Of a stretch of 64,000 bases of DNA, positions 1-8,044 are shown piece by piece. This stretch comes from CAZPGL01 sp964586175. Lineage in GTDB: Bacteria > Actinomycetota > Acidimicrobiia > Acidimicrobiales > MedAcidi-G1. Within the stretch, counting starts at the first letter, position 1. Each line of letters starts with the position of its first letter. The translations under genes and the position numbers were made by a program. The DNA lies in NCBI GenBank assembly GCA_964586175.1, contig CAZPGL010000005.1, positions 1-64,000 of the forward strand. The letters are read 5' to 3'. Below the pieces are notes generated by a model. The model ran no database searches. It was not told the DNA's origin and saw only the letters and a list, made by a program, of their open reading frames with translations.

Positions 1-305
1 CCTGCCCGCGCTGGCGAACAGATCCCGGACCCTTACGGGCAGGCATGGCACCCATGTACTGCCACTCTGCCGCACACATCCTGTGCATCACCAGAGGGTT
101 CTCTAAGAATTTTGTTTGACCGTTTTAGCCGCTGACCTGCATATATACACCTAGTCTGAGTTAGGTGAAGCAGGTGGCCGTTGGTGGAGCCTCCCCCCGC
201 GACTGAGGCGCCCTCGGAAGGCATCCAGACACGGTTTCCTTCCAAAATCCTTCCACCCAGACCCCGGACGCGACGAGAACCGCTGTCAAACAGCGGATCT
301 CTACG
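1..305. other. Gene-free left edge with AT-rich promoter-like patch
   Basis: I see no convincing gene here; the open frames give low-complexity Arg/Pro/Gly peptides. Positions 90-160 are much more AT-rich than the rest of the window. They carry a TTGACC hexamer (116-121, + strand) followed by TATATA (142-147) at a non-ideal 20-bp spacing. An 8-bp inverted repeat, CCTGCCCG (1-8) and CGGGCAGG (36-43), lies at the extreme left. The region may hold a promoter or the start of an RNA, but nothing identifies it. Confidence 0.3.
280..296 (-). terminator. Hairpin downstream of tRNA-Leu
   Basis: CCGCTG and CAGCGG form a perfect 6-bp stem with a 5-nt loop. In the minus direction the stem begins 9 nt past the tRNA 3' end and is followed by TTCTC. 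It is a plausible weak intrinsic terminator or processing signal for the tRNA transcript. The U-tract is poor, so this is only suggestive. Confidence 0.35.
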
Positions 306-389
306 TGTCGGAGGGGGGACTTGAACCCCCACGCCCTTGCGGGCACCAGCCCCTCAAGCTGGCGCGTCTGCCAATTCCGCCACTCCGAC
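306..389 (-). tRNA. tRNA-Leu (anticodon GAG)
   Basis: Read on the minus strand the sequence folds as a class II tRNA of 84 nt. Acceptor GTCGGAG pairs with CTCCGAC. The anticodon stem CCAGC/GCTGG holds the 7-nt loop TTGAGGG, giving anticodon GAG that reads CUC Leu codons. A long variable arm built on GCCCGCAAGGGC and a T-arm with GGTTCAAGT follow. The discriminator base is A, as expected for tRNA-Leu. CCA is not encoded and must be added after transcription. No duplicate of the 3' end is visible nearby, so there is no sign that it serves as an integration site. Confidence 0.95.
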
Positions 390-479
390 GTGGCGACCCG
401 GTGACCCGGGTGCGGGCGACAGGCTACCGCCTCACCTGTCCCCCGCCGCATGGCACCGAACCGTCCGGAGCGGGTCGGT

Positions 480-845
480 TCAGTCGTAGAGGGCGATGAC
501 CTCCAACACGGCCATGACGGCCACGATGACGGCCTGGACGGCACGGATGGCGCCGATCGGCAAGCCGGCGAACACCTTGCCGATGTTGGATCCCGCCAGA
601 TCGCCGTCCATGTCGGCGACGAGCGCGGCCACGCTCTGCTGCACCCCATCCCACTGGGAGAGGCACCACAACGAGCCCAGGACGATAAACGCGGCGATGG
701 CCAGCTGAGCCGACGAATCCAACCCGTCACCGCCCATGACGATCAACGCCAGCACGACGACGTGTGACAACACGAACGGCATGACCAACGCCTGTGCCCG
801 ACGTGCCTCTCCATCCAGAAGGGCCTGCCAACTGCTCTGTTCCAT
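480..845 (-). CDS. Small integral membrane protein, unknown function
   Basis: A 121-residue protein I do not recognise. Its N-terminal 20 residues are polar, followed by about three hydrophobic segments (roughly residues 22-40, 46-63 and 92-118). A short polar loop containing DMDGDLAGSN separates the last two. The ATG is supported by a good Shine-Dalgarno sequence (AGGAG, 7 nt upstream). The 5' leader contains a GC-rich hairpin followed by four T residues, only about 26 nt before the start, which could attenuate transcription. The gene stands alone, divergent from the dehydrogenase cassette that starts at 986. Confidence 0.7.
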   Translation of the reverse strand: MEQSSWQALLDGEARRAQALVMPFVLSHVVVLALIVMGGDGLDSSAQLAIAAFIVLGSLWCLSQWDGVQQSVAALVADMDGDLAGSNIGKVFAGLPIGAIRAVQAVIVAVMAVLEVIALYD

Positions 846-870
846 GGATCATCTCCTCATGTGGATACCG

Positions 871-895
871 AAAAGGCGGGCTGCCGCGGCCCGCC
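871..895 (-). terminator. Terminator-like hairpin in the leader of the 121-residue protein gene
   Basis: GGCGGGC and GCCCGCC (875-881 and 889-895) form a 7-bp GC stem with a 7-nt loop. On the minus strand it is followed directly by TTTT. No minus-strand gene lies upstream for it to terminate; it sits inside the leader of the gene starting at 845. It may be an attenuator, or a bidirectional insulator towards the + operon. Confidence 0.4.
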
Positions 896-985
896 CGAGC
901 CGATACTGCACCAAACACACAGGGGTGTCCACCGGTCGACCGGGAAGAACCATGCACGGTCGCTGGGCGGTAACCTCCGCGGCCG

Positions 986-1888
986 ATGACCATCCTGCTG
1001 CGTTCCAGCTTCAACGCCGACCTGTGGGGTCCGGCGATGCGGGCCGCCCTTCCCGACGACGCGGTGGTCGAGTGGCCGGACATCGGCGATCCCACCGCCG
1101 TCGAGTTCGCCGTCGTGTGGAACCACGACTGGGCCGACCTGCAGCGTTACCCCAACCTGCGGGCCGTGCTCATCACGGGGGCCGGCTTCGACCACGTCGA
1201 CCTCGATGCCCTTCCCGACGTGCCCGTCGTGCGCCTCGCTGACCCCGCCATGTCGACCGACATCGCCGAGTACTGCCACCACTGGGTCACCCGCATCGCC
1301 CGCCGATTCGACACCCTGGCCAGCCAGCAACAGCGACGCGAGTGGCGAACCCACCCGGTCCGGCAGCTCACCGTCGCCGTCCTCGGTCTCGGCACCATCG
1401 GCACCGTCGTCGGCCACACCCTGGCCGACGCCGGCCACACGATCGTTTCCTGGGGACGCACCCCGAGGGAGACCCCGTTCGGCACCCATCACGTCGGTTC
1501 CGACGGCCTGCAGGCCTGTCTCGCCGAGGTCGACGTGGCCGTCAACCTGCTACCCCTCGACGACGAGTCCCGTGGCCTGCTGGACACCGGCTGCTTCACG
1601 GCCCTCGGTGACGGCTGGCTGATCAACGTCGGCCGGGGCGGCACCGTCGACGAGTCGGCCCTGCTGGCCGCCCTCAACGGCCCGATGGGCGGCGCGGTGC
1701 TCGACGTGTTCCCCGTCGAACCCCTCCCCGCCGACTCGCCGTGGTGGTCCCACCCCAAGGTGGTCGTCACCCCCCACGTGGCCGGCGAGACCAACCCGCA
1801 CACCGCGGCGCCGATCATCGCCGCCAACATCCGACGCATCCGCGTCGGCGACACGCCGTTCCCTCTCGTCGAGCGTCCCGGAGCCTGA
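986..1888 (+). CDS. D-isomer-specific 2-hydroxyacid dehydrogenase (GhrA-like)
   Basis: A 300-residue NAD(P)-dependent enzyme that interconverts a 2-keto acid and a 2-hydroxy acid. The nucleotide-binding motif GLGTIG is at residues 134-139. The catalytic triad of the family is visible as Arg217 (NVGRGG), Glu245 (FPVEP) and His264 (TPHVAG). The short length and lack of an N-terminal extension resemble the glyoxylate/hydroxypyruvate reductase A group. A TAACCT hexamer at 971-976 lies 9 nt before the ATG and there is no Shine-Dalgarno, so the mRNA probably has almost no leader. It is the first gene of a four-gene cassette and is followed after 1 nt by a second dehydrogenase. The substrate is not known. 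Confidence 0.88.
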   Translation: MTILLRSSFNADLWGPAMRAALPDDAVVEWPDIGDPTAVEFAVVWNHDWADLQRYPNLRAVLITGAGFDHVDLDALPDVPVVRLADPAMSTDIAEYCHHWVTRIARRFDTLASQQQRREWRTHPVRQLTVAVLGLGTIGTVVGHTLADAGHTIVSWGRTPRETPFGTHHVGSDGLQACLAEVDVAVNLLPLDDESRGLLDTGCFTALGDGWLINVGRGGTVDESALLAALNGPMGGAVLDVFPVEPLPADSPWWSHPKVVVTPHVAGETNPHTAAPIIAANIRRIRVGDTPFPLVERPGA

Positions 1889-1889
1889 T

Positions 1890-2771
1890 GTGCGCATCCT
1901 CGTCGTCGGCCTCGGGAACATGGGTGGCGGCATGGCCGCCAACCTGGTCGCCGCCGGCCACGATGTGACGGGCCGGGAATTGGATCCGGCCAAGTGCGCC
2001 ATGGCGGCCGAGCGGGGCGTACACATCGTCGACGACCTGGCAGCGGCCGCCGACGCCGAGGTCGTCATGACCTCGGTGCCCGGCCCGGCCCAGGTGGCCG
2101 GCGTCGGCACCGGGATCCTCCCGGTCATGCAGCCCGACACCGTCTGGATCGACCTGTCCACCAACGACCTGGACTGCGCCCGGCGCATGGCGGCCCTGGC
2201 CGCTCCAGCTGGAGTCCACCTGGTCGACGCCCCGGTGTCGGGCGGACCCGAGGGAGCGGCGGCCGGCAGCCTGTCGGTCTACGTCGGCGGAGACGCCGGT
2301 CCGGTGACCCGCTGCGGCCCGATCTTCGACGCCATCGGGTCCCGGGTCAACCACCTCGGCCCCCACGGCGCCGGCTACAGCGCCAAGATCGCCCAGGTCA
2401 CCCTGTGCTACACCCAGACCGTCACCCTCATCGAAGCCATGCTGCTCGGCGTCAAGGGCGGGGTGGCCCCAGCCCGCATGCTCGACATCATCCGCCACAG
2501 CGCCGGCCGGTCCTACTCGGCCGACGTGTACGGCCCGGAGATCCTGGCCGGCACCTACGACACCTCGTTCCCACTCGGCCACGCGGCAAAGGACCTGCGT
2601 CTGGCCATGGAGATGGCAGCCACCGTGGGGGCCGACCTGCCCCACATGGCCCGGGTGGCCGACCTGTACGCCGCGGCCCTCGAGATCCACGGCCCGAGCG
2701 CCCCCCACCTGCTGGCGGCCCATCTACTCGAACGCGACAATGACCTGATCCTTCACGAGGAGGCACCATGA
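1890..2771 (+). CDS. 3-hydroxyisobutyrate dehydrogenase-family oxidoreductase
   Basis: A 293-residue beta-hydroxyacid dehydrogenase. It has the N-terminal Rossmann motif GLGNMG (7-12), the substrate-binding signature DAPVSGGPEGA (from 113) and the catalytic lysine in GAGYSAK (Lys166). The asparagine usually found four residues after this lysine is replaced by valine, so the substrate or kinetics may differ from 3-hydroxyisobutyrate. The start is GTG, 1 nt after the preceding stop; the ATG at 1888 is out of frame. The next gene overlaps by ATGA. Relatives in sugar-acid pathways (LtnD/DenD) oxidise C4 acids beside class II aldolases, but the kinase of those pathways is absent here. Confidence 0.85.
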   Translation: MRILVVGLGNMGGGMAANLVAAGHDVTGRELDPAKCAMAAERGVHIVDDLAAAADAEVVMTSVPGPAQVAGVGTGILPVMQPDTVWIDLSTNDLDCARRMAALAAPAGVHLVDAPVSGGPEGAAAGSLSVYVGGDAGPVTRCGPIFDAIGSRVNHLGPHGAGYSAKIAQVTLCYTQTVTLIEAMLLGVKGGVAPARMLDIIRHSAGRSYSADVYGPEILAGTYDTSFPLGHAAKDLRLAMEMAATVGADLPHMARVADLYAAALEIHGPSAPHLLAAHLLERDNDLILHEEAP

Positions 2772-3547
2772 CCGAAGCACCGCCCCGGGAGTTGACCGCC
2801 GAGGACTTCGCCGCGGCCCGCTCCGGCACCGAGGAGGAGTGGGCGGCCCGGGTGGACCTGGCCGCCATGTACCGGCTCTCGGCCCACTTCGGCTACGACG
2901 ACACCATTTGGAACCACATCACGATGCGGGTGCCGGGCTCCGACCACGACTTCTTCCTCAACAAGTTCGGCCTGCTCTACAACGAGGTCACGGCGTCCAA
3001 CCTGATCAAGATCGACGCCGAGGGCCGGGTCCTCGAAGGCCCGCCCGACGTCAACACGGCCGGGTTCGTCATCCACGGAGCGATCCACAACGACTTCCCC
3101 GAGCACAAGGTGGTGTTCCACGCCCACGTACCCGACGCGCTGGCTGTCACCGCCCTGGCCGGCGACGAGTTCCGCCACGTCGTGCAGGACACCTCGATGC
3201 TCTACGGCCAGATCGGCTTCCACGACTGGGAAGGGCTGTCGTTGACCCTCGAGGAGCGGGAGCGGCTGGCTGCCAACATGGACGGCAACCGGGCCCTCAT
3301 CATGCGCAACCACGGGTTCCTCACCGTGGGCGCCGACGCCGGCGAGGCGTTCATGGTGATGCATTACCTGATCCGCGGCTGTCGCACCCTGCTGGCCGCC
3401 CACGCCACCGGCCTGCCGATCGACCCTGGCCCCACCGAGATCTGGGAACTGTCCAAGCGGCAGTACGACCACTTCCCGTTGGGCGCCAATGAGTGGCCGG
3501 CTCTGCTCCGCCTGGCCGACCAGCTCGACCCCTCCTACCGCCAGTAG
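2768..3547 (+). CDS. Class II aldolase/adducin-family enzyme
   Basis: A 259-residue protein of the fuculose-aldolase/adducin fold. The metal-binding histidines are visible in FHAHVPDA (about 118-120) and in RNHGFLTVG near residue 182. The region that carries the catalytic Glu in L-fuculose-phosphate aldolase (SSEWRFH) reads NTAGFVIH here, so that Glu is missing. A true retro-aldol reaction is therefore doubtful; decarboxylase or other metal-enolate chemistry is possible. ATG overlaps the preceding stop (ATGA), implying translational coupling. A second gene of this family lies at 34445-35236. Confidence 0.82.
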   Translation: MTEAPPRELTAEDFAAARSGTEEEWAARVDLAAMYRLSAHFGYDDTIWNHITMRVPGSDHDFFLNKFGLLYNEVTASNLIKIDAEGRVLEGPPDVNTAGFVIHGAIHNDFPEHKVVFHAHVPDALAVTALAGDEFRHVVQDTSMLYGQIGFHDWEGLSLTLEERERLAANMDGNRALIMRNHGFLTVGADAGEAFMVMHYLIRGCRTLLAAHATGLPIDPGPTEIWELSKRQYDHFPLGANEWPALLRLADQLDPSYRQ

Positions 3548-3586
3548 CGCCCGGTCCATCGACCGCCGGTCACCCGAGGAGCATCC

Positions 3587-4666
3587 GTGGCCACCATCCG
3601 GCGTCTGACGACCACGGTGGTCGACGTGCCCCTCCCCCGGCCCCTCACCACGGCCATCCACACCATCCGCAGCGCAGGATGCGTGCTGGTCGACGTGGAG
3701 CGCTCCGACGGCGCCGTCGGTCAGGGCTACGTGTTCACCATCGACGGCCGCCGTATCCGGGCCTTCGACGAAGTGCTGCGCGACTTCGGCGACCTGGTGA
3801 CCGGCCGGGACGCCGACGATCCGGCGGCGCTGTGGCGCCTGGTGTGGGACGACTGCAACCCCACCGGCCACGCCGGCATCACCGTGTCGTGCCTGGCCGC
3901 GGTGGACATGGCCGTGTGGGACGCCCGGGCCCGGGCCCTGGACCGCTCCCTCCACGATTTGTTCGGCACGGTCCGGGACCGAATCCCGACCTACGCCAGC
4001 AGCGGCCTGTGGCTCTCGTCGGGGCTCGACGACCTGCAGGCCGAGGCGGCCCGGTTCGTCGAACAGGGATTCCGGGCCGTCAAGGTCCGGGTGGGATCAC
4101 CGGAGGTCGCCGACGACGTGACCCGGGTGGCCGCGGTACGCGACGCCGTGGGGCCCGACGTGGCCGTGCACGCCGACGCCAACCAGGCCTTCCAGACCGA
4201 GCATGCGGTACGCCTGGCCGAAGCACTGACCCCAATGGACCTCGCGTGGCTGGAGGAACCAGTGGCCTACGACGACCTGGACGGCCACGCAGCGGTGCGG
4301 ACGACCGGGCTACCGGTGGCCACCGGCGAGACGGTGTTCGCCGCCCGGGGAATCGCCGCCATCCTCGACGCCGGAGCGGCCGACGTCGTGATGCCGGACC
4401 TGCAGCGGGTCGGGGGTTTCACCGAGATGCGCCGGGCCTGCGCCCTGGCCGGCACCGCCGGGGTCCCGGTGTCCACCCACTTCTTCACCGAGCACAGCCT
4501 GACTGTGGCCGCCAGCACACCGGGCTGTGTCTCGGTCGAGCACGTCGACTGGTTCACTCCGCTGTTCGCCGAGGACCTGGAGTTGGTGGAGGGCCAACTG
4601 GTGGTCCCCGATCGCCCCGGCACCGGCTTCACGTTCGACGAGGACGCCCGGAAGCGTTTCGGGTAG
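3587..4666 (+). CDS. Enolase-superfamily enzyme, mandelate racemase/acid-sugar dehydratase type
   Basis: A 359-residue (beta/alpha)7-beta barrel enzyme that abstracts a proton alpha to a carboxylate. The visible active-site set is Lys166 in KVRVG (a KxR motif), metal ligands Asp197 (HADAN), Glu223 (WLEEP) and Glu248 (TGE), then Asp271 and His298 with Glu302 (STHFFTE). This Lys plus His-Asp arrangement is that of the mandelate racemase subgroup, which includes acid-sugar dehydratases. GTG start with GAGGAG 7 nt upstream. It closes the cassette begun at 986. An acid sugar or hydroxy acid is the likely substrate, but its identity cannot be read from the sequence. Confidence 0.85.
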   Translation: MATIRRLTTTVVDVPLPRPLTTAIHTIRSAGCVLVDVERSDGAVGQGYVFTIDGRRIRAFDEVLRDFGDLVTGRDADDPAALWRLVWDDCNPTGHAGITVSCLAAVDMAVWDARARALDRSLHDLFGTVRDRIPTYASSGLWLSSGLDDLQAEAARFVEQGFRAVKVRVGSPEVADDVTRVAAVRDAVGPDVAVHADANQAFQTEHAVRLAEALTPMDLAWLEEPVAYDDLDGHAAVRTTGLPVATGETVFAARGIAAILDAGAADVVMPDLQRVGGFTEMRRACALAGTAGVPVSTHFFTEHSLTVAASTPGCVSVEHVDWFTPLFAEDLELVEGQLVVPDRPGTGFTFDEDARKRFG

Positions 4667-4727
4667 GCGGGCCCGACCAGCCTCTCGAATGGGCCGCCCT
4701 TGGGGATCGGCGGCCTGACCGCCGGGG

Positions 4728-4952
4728 TCAGAACTGGAGGCTGAGGCCGACCGTGGTGAAGACGAACACCAGAGCGGTCACGATGGTGATCCGGTCCAGG
4801 TTCTGCTCGACCACCGTTGAGCCGGCGGTCTGGGCGCCGACACCGCCGCCGAACATGTCCGACAGGCCGCCGCCCTTCCCGCTGTGCAGGAGGACCAGGA
4901 AGATCAGGCCCAGCCCGGAGGCGACCTGGAGGATGGCGGTGAGGACGAACAT
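4728..4952 (-). CDS. secG: Preprotein translocase subunit SecG
   Basis: A 74-residue membrane protein with two hydrophobic helices (about 2-21 and 53-70). They flank the Gly-rich cytosolic loop GKGGGLSDMFGGG typical of SecG. SecG assists SecA-driven export through SecYE. It is the last gene of the glycolytic operon, 30 nt after tpiA, the usual actinobacterial order gap-pgk-tpi-secG. A TAGCCT hexamer lies 9 nt before the ATG, so an additional near-leaderless promoter is possible. It is convergent with the cassette ending at 4666. Confidence 0.95.
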   Translation of the reverse strand: MFVLTAILQVASGLGLIFLVLLHSGKGGGLSDMFGGGVGAQTAGSTVVEQNLDRITIVTALVFVFTTVGLSLQF

Positions 4953-4982
4953 GGTCAGGACAGGCTAGCGGCCTACACCTGC

Positions 4983-5762
4983 TCAGCCGACGAGACGGTA
5001 GTTGACGATGCGGGCGAACTCGTCGGCGTCGAGCGACGCCCCACCGACCAGGGCGCCGTCGATGTCGGGCTGGCCCATCAGGTCCGGGGCGTTGCCCGGC
5101 TTGACCGACCCGCCGTACTGGATGCGCACCGAGTCGGCCGCACCCTTCCAGCCCTCACGGACCACACCACGCACCGCGGCGCACACCGCCTGGGCGTCCT
5201 CCGGGGTGGCCGTCAACCCGGTGCCGATGGCCCAGATCGGCTCGTAGGCGATCACCAGGCCGCCGACCTGGGCGGCGCTCAAGCCGGCCAACCCGGTGCG
5301 GATCTGGCCCGCCACCTTGTCCTCGGTGCGGCCGGCCTCCCGCTCCTCCTGGGTCTCGCCGCAGCACACGATGGGGGTCATGCCGGCGGCCAGCACCGCC
5401 TTGGCCTTGCGGTTCACGTCGTCGTCGGTCTCGCCGAACAGCTCACGACGCTCCGAATGGCCGACGATCACGTAGGTGACGTTCAACTTGGCCAGCATGG
5501 CCGGCGCCACCTCACCGGTGAACGCCCCCTTGTCCTCCCAGTGGCAGTGCTGGGCACCCAGGGCCACCGGTACGTTGTCGGACTCCAGCACAGTCTGGAC
5601 CGAGCGCAAGTCGGTGAACGGCGGATGCACCGACACGTCGACGGCGTCGGTGTCGGCCGGGTTCAGCACGTAGGCCAGCTTCTGGACCATCTGGATGGCC
5701 TCGAAGTGGTTGTGGTGCATCTTCCAGTTGCCGCTGATCAGCGGCTTGCGGGCGGTCCCCAT
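4983..5762 (-). CDS. tpiA: Triosephosphate isomerase
   Basis: A 259-residue TIM barrel converting dihydroxyacetone phosphate and glyceraldehyde 3-phosphate. N-terminal GNWKMHHN carries the catalytic Lys. The catalytic His lies in VIGHSERRELFGE, the catalytic Glu in AYEPIWAIGTG, and the phosphate-binding GGSVKPGN near the C-terminus is intact. The length is normal for the family. GAGAGGAG lies just upstream of the ATG, 13 nt after the pgk stop, so it is co-transcribed with gap and pgk. Confidence 0.98.
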   Translation of the reverse strand: MGTARKPLISGNWKMHHNHFEAIQMVQKLAYVLNPADTDAVDVSVHPPFTDLRSVQTVLESDNVPVALGAQHCHWEDKGAFTGEVAPAMLAKLNVTYVIVGHSERRELFGETDDDVNRKAKAVLAAGMTPIVCCGETQEEREAGRTEDKVAGQIRTGLAGLSAAQVGGLVIAYEPIWAIGTGLTATPEDAQAVCAAVRGVVREGWKGAADSVRIQYGGSVKPGNAPDLMGQPDIDGALVGGASLDADEFARIVNYRLVG

Positions 5763-5775
5763 GGTGGTGCTCCTC

Positions 5776-6894
5776 TCAGCGGGCCGAGCGTAGGGCGGCC
5801 AGGCCCGGCAGGTCGCCCTGCTCGATCAACTCCAGAGCTGCGCCCCCACCGGTCGACACGTGGCTCATGCGGTCCTCGACCCCGAACTGCTTGGCGGCCG
5901 CTGCGCTGTCGCCGCCGCCGACCACGGTGAATCCGCGGCAGTCGGCCACCGCTTCGGCCACCGTTCGGGTGCCGGCCGCGAACCGGGGGTCCTCGAAGAC
6001 GCCCATGGGGCCGTTCCACAGCACGGTACGGGCCTCGGCGATGATGTCGCAGAACTCCACCGCCGAACCGGGGCCGATATCGAGACCCATCCAGCCCTCA
6101 GGCATTGACGTGCCAACCTGGCGGACCTCGCCGCCGGCCGTCGGATCGCCGATCCGGCCGCCGGGGCCGAGGGCGGTGATGTCCATGGGGAGGCGGATGG
6201 GTGCGCCCGAATCGAGGAGGGCGGCGCACGTGTCGACCATGTCCTCCTCGAGCAGCGACGAGCCCACCGACGCTCCCTGGGCGGCCAGGAAGGTGAAGCA
6301 CATGCCGCCCCCGACGATCAACTCGTCGACCACCCCCAACAGGGCCTCGATGACGCCGAGCTTGTCGCTGACCTTGGCCCCGCCCATGATTCCGACGAAC
6401 GGTCGCTTCGGGGACGCCCGCAGGCCACCCAGCACCTCGACCTCGCGAGCCAGGAGCCGGCCAGCCGCCGACGGCAGATGCCGGGGCGGTCCCACGATCG
6501 AGGCGTGGGCCCGGTGCGACGCCCCGAAGGCGTCGTTGACGTAGGCGTCCTGGCCGTCGACCAGCCGGGCCACGAAGGCTTCGTCGTCTCCGGTCTCACC
6601 GGCGTCGAAACGAAGGTTCTCCAGCAGGTCCACCCCGGGGGCCAGCTCTCCAAGACGGTCCCGCACCGGGTCCATGGCGTACGCCGGGTCGGGCGCCCCC
6701 TTCGGGCGTCCCAGGTGCGAACACGCCGTGACGTGCGCCCCGGCCTCCTGGAGCCAGCGCAGCGTGGGCAGGGCGGCCCGGATGCGCAGGTCGTCGGTGA
6801 TGACCCCGTCGGCCAGCGGCACGTTGAAGTCGCAGCGGACCAGGACCCGGCAGCCGTCGAGGTCGCCGAGGTCCTCCAGAACCGGGACGTCCAC
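5776..6894 (-). CDS. pgk: Phosphoglycerate kinase
   Basis: A 372-residue two-domain kinase making ATP from 1,3-bisphosphoglycerate, about 20 residues shorter than most bacterial homologues. Motifs are intact: DFNVPL near the N-terminus, HLGRPKG, GGAKVSDKLG, WNGPMGVFE and the nucleotide loop GGGDSAAAAKQFG near the C-terminus, ending with STGGGAALEL. I chose the GTG at 6894, 5 nt after the gap stop; the reading frame stays open upstream only because it overlaps gap. No clear Shine-Dalgarno is present, so translation is probably coupled to gap. Confidence 0.95.
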   Translation of the reverse strand: MDVPVLEDLGDLDGCRVLVRCDFNVPLADGVITDDLRIRAALPTLRWLQEAGAHVTACSHLGRPKGAPDPAYAMDPVRDRLGELAPGVDLLENLRFDAGETGDDEAFVARLVDGQDAYVNDAFGASHRAHASIVGPPRHLPSAAGRLLAREVEVLGGLRASPKRPFVGIMGGAKVSDKLGVIEALLGVVDELIVGGGMCFTFLAAQGASVGSSLLEEDMVDTCAALLDSGAPIRLPMDITALGPGGRIGDPTAGGEVRQVGTSMPEGWMGLDIGPGSAVEFCDIIAEARTVLWNGPMGVFEDPRFAAGTRTVAEAVADCRGFTVVGGGDSAAAAKQFGVEDRMSHVSTGGGAALELIEQGDLPGLAALRSAR

Positions 6895-6899
6895 CGTGG

Positions 6900-7940
6900 C
6901 TACTTGCGACGCTTGGCGGTCTTGGCCTTCTTGGTGCGCCGGGTGCCGACGATGCGGGACAGGTCGACCAGCCGGGTCGAGTAGCCCATCTCGTTGTCGT
7001 ACCAGCCGCACACCTTGACCATGTTGCCGACGGCCATGGTGAGGCCGGCGTCGATGGTGCACGAGGCAGGGCGGCCCACGATGTCGGCCGACACCAGCGG
7101 GTCCTCGCTGTAGTCCAGCACCTTGGCCAGGGCGCCCTTCTTGGCTGCGGCGGCGAACGCCGCGTTGACCTGCTCCACGGTGGCGTTCTTCTTGAGGGTG
7201 CCCACGAAGTCGGTGATCGAGCCGTCGGGGATCGGCACCCGCAGGGAAATACCGTCCAACTTGCCCTTCATCTTGGGCATCACCAGGCTGGTGGCCCGGG
7301 CGGCACCCGTGGAGGTGGGCACGATGTTGATGGCCGCCCCCCGGGCCCGGCGCAGGTCGCTGTGCGGGCCGTCGACCAGGCTCTGGTCGCCGGTGTAGGC
7401 GTGGGTGGTGGTCATGAAGCCCTGCTCCACCCCGAAGGCGTCGTCCAGGACCTTGATCATCGGCACGAAGCAATTGGTGGTGCACGAGGCGTTGGAGACC
7501 ACATGGTGCTTGGCCGGGTCGTAGTCGTCGTCGTTGACGCCGACCACGAACGTGGCGTCGCAGTCGCCCGACGGCGCCGAGATGATGACCTTCTTGGCTC
7601 CACCGTCCAGGTGGAGGGCCGCCTTGTCGCGGGCGGTGAAGATACCCGTCGACTCGATCACCACGTCGACGCCCAGGTCGCCCCAGGGCAGGTCGGCCGG
7701 GTTCCGCTCGGAAAGCACGGTGATCTTCGTGCCGTCGACCGAGATGCCGTCGCGGGTGGCCCGCACCTTGGCGTCCAGGCGGCCGTGCACCGAGTCGTTG
7801 GCCAGCAGGAAGGCCATGGTGTCGATCGACCCCAGGTCGTTGACGGCGACGAACTCCAGATCGGCGCCCTGGGCCCGGGCGGCCCGGAAGAAGTTTCGGC
7901 CGATCCGGCCGAAACCGTTGATTCCCACACGGACGGTCAT
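6900..7940 (-). CDS. gap: Glyceraldehyde-3-phosphate dehydrogenase with basic C-terminal tail
   Basis: A 346-residue NAD-dependent enzyme of lower glycolysis. It has the N-terminal NAD motif INGFGRIGRN, catalytic SNASCTTN with the active cysteine, the HAYTGDQ segment and the C-terminal WYDNEMGYS. The ATG is preceded by GGAGG. The last residues, after the normal end near LSRIV, form a Lys/Arg-rich tail (TRRTKKAKTAKRRK). This tail is not part of the catalytic fold and I do not know it from other GAPDHs. The gene sits directly downstream of rapZ with a 104-nt gap. Confidence 0.97.
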   Translation of the reverse strand: MTVRVGINGFGRIGRNFFRAARAQGADLEFVAVNDLGSIDTMAFLLANDSVHGRLDAKVRATRDGISVDGTKITVLSERNPADLPWGDLGVDVVIESTGIFTARDKAALHLDGGAKKVIISAPSGDCDATFVVGVNDDDYDPAKHHVVSNASCTTNCFVPMIKVLDDAFGVEQGFMTTTHAYTGDQSLVDGPHSDLRRARGAAINIVPTSTGAARATSLVMPKMKGKLDGISLRVPIPDGSITDFVGTLKKNATVEQVNAAFAAAAKKGALAKVLDYSEDPLVSADIVGRPASCTIDAGLTMAVGNMVKVCGWYDNEMGYSTRLVDLSRIVGTRRTKKAKTAKRRK

Positions 7941-8044
7941 GTGATGGTTGCCTCCTGCGGCCTCGGCGCCGCGATGTCGTTGGTGCATTGCTACCGGCTG
8001 GATCGGGTGGTCACACCCTCCACCGCCGATTCCTTCGGTCGGGC

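Noticed and set aside
306..389. Integration site at the tRNA-Leu gene
   Set aside because: No repeat of its 3' end and no integrase or phage gene in the visible flank.
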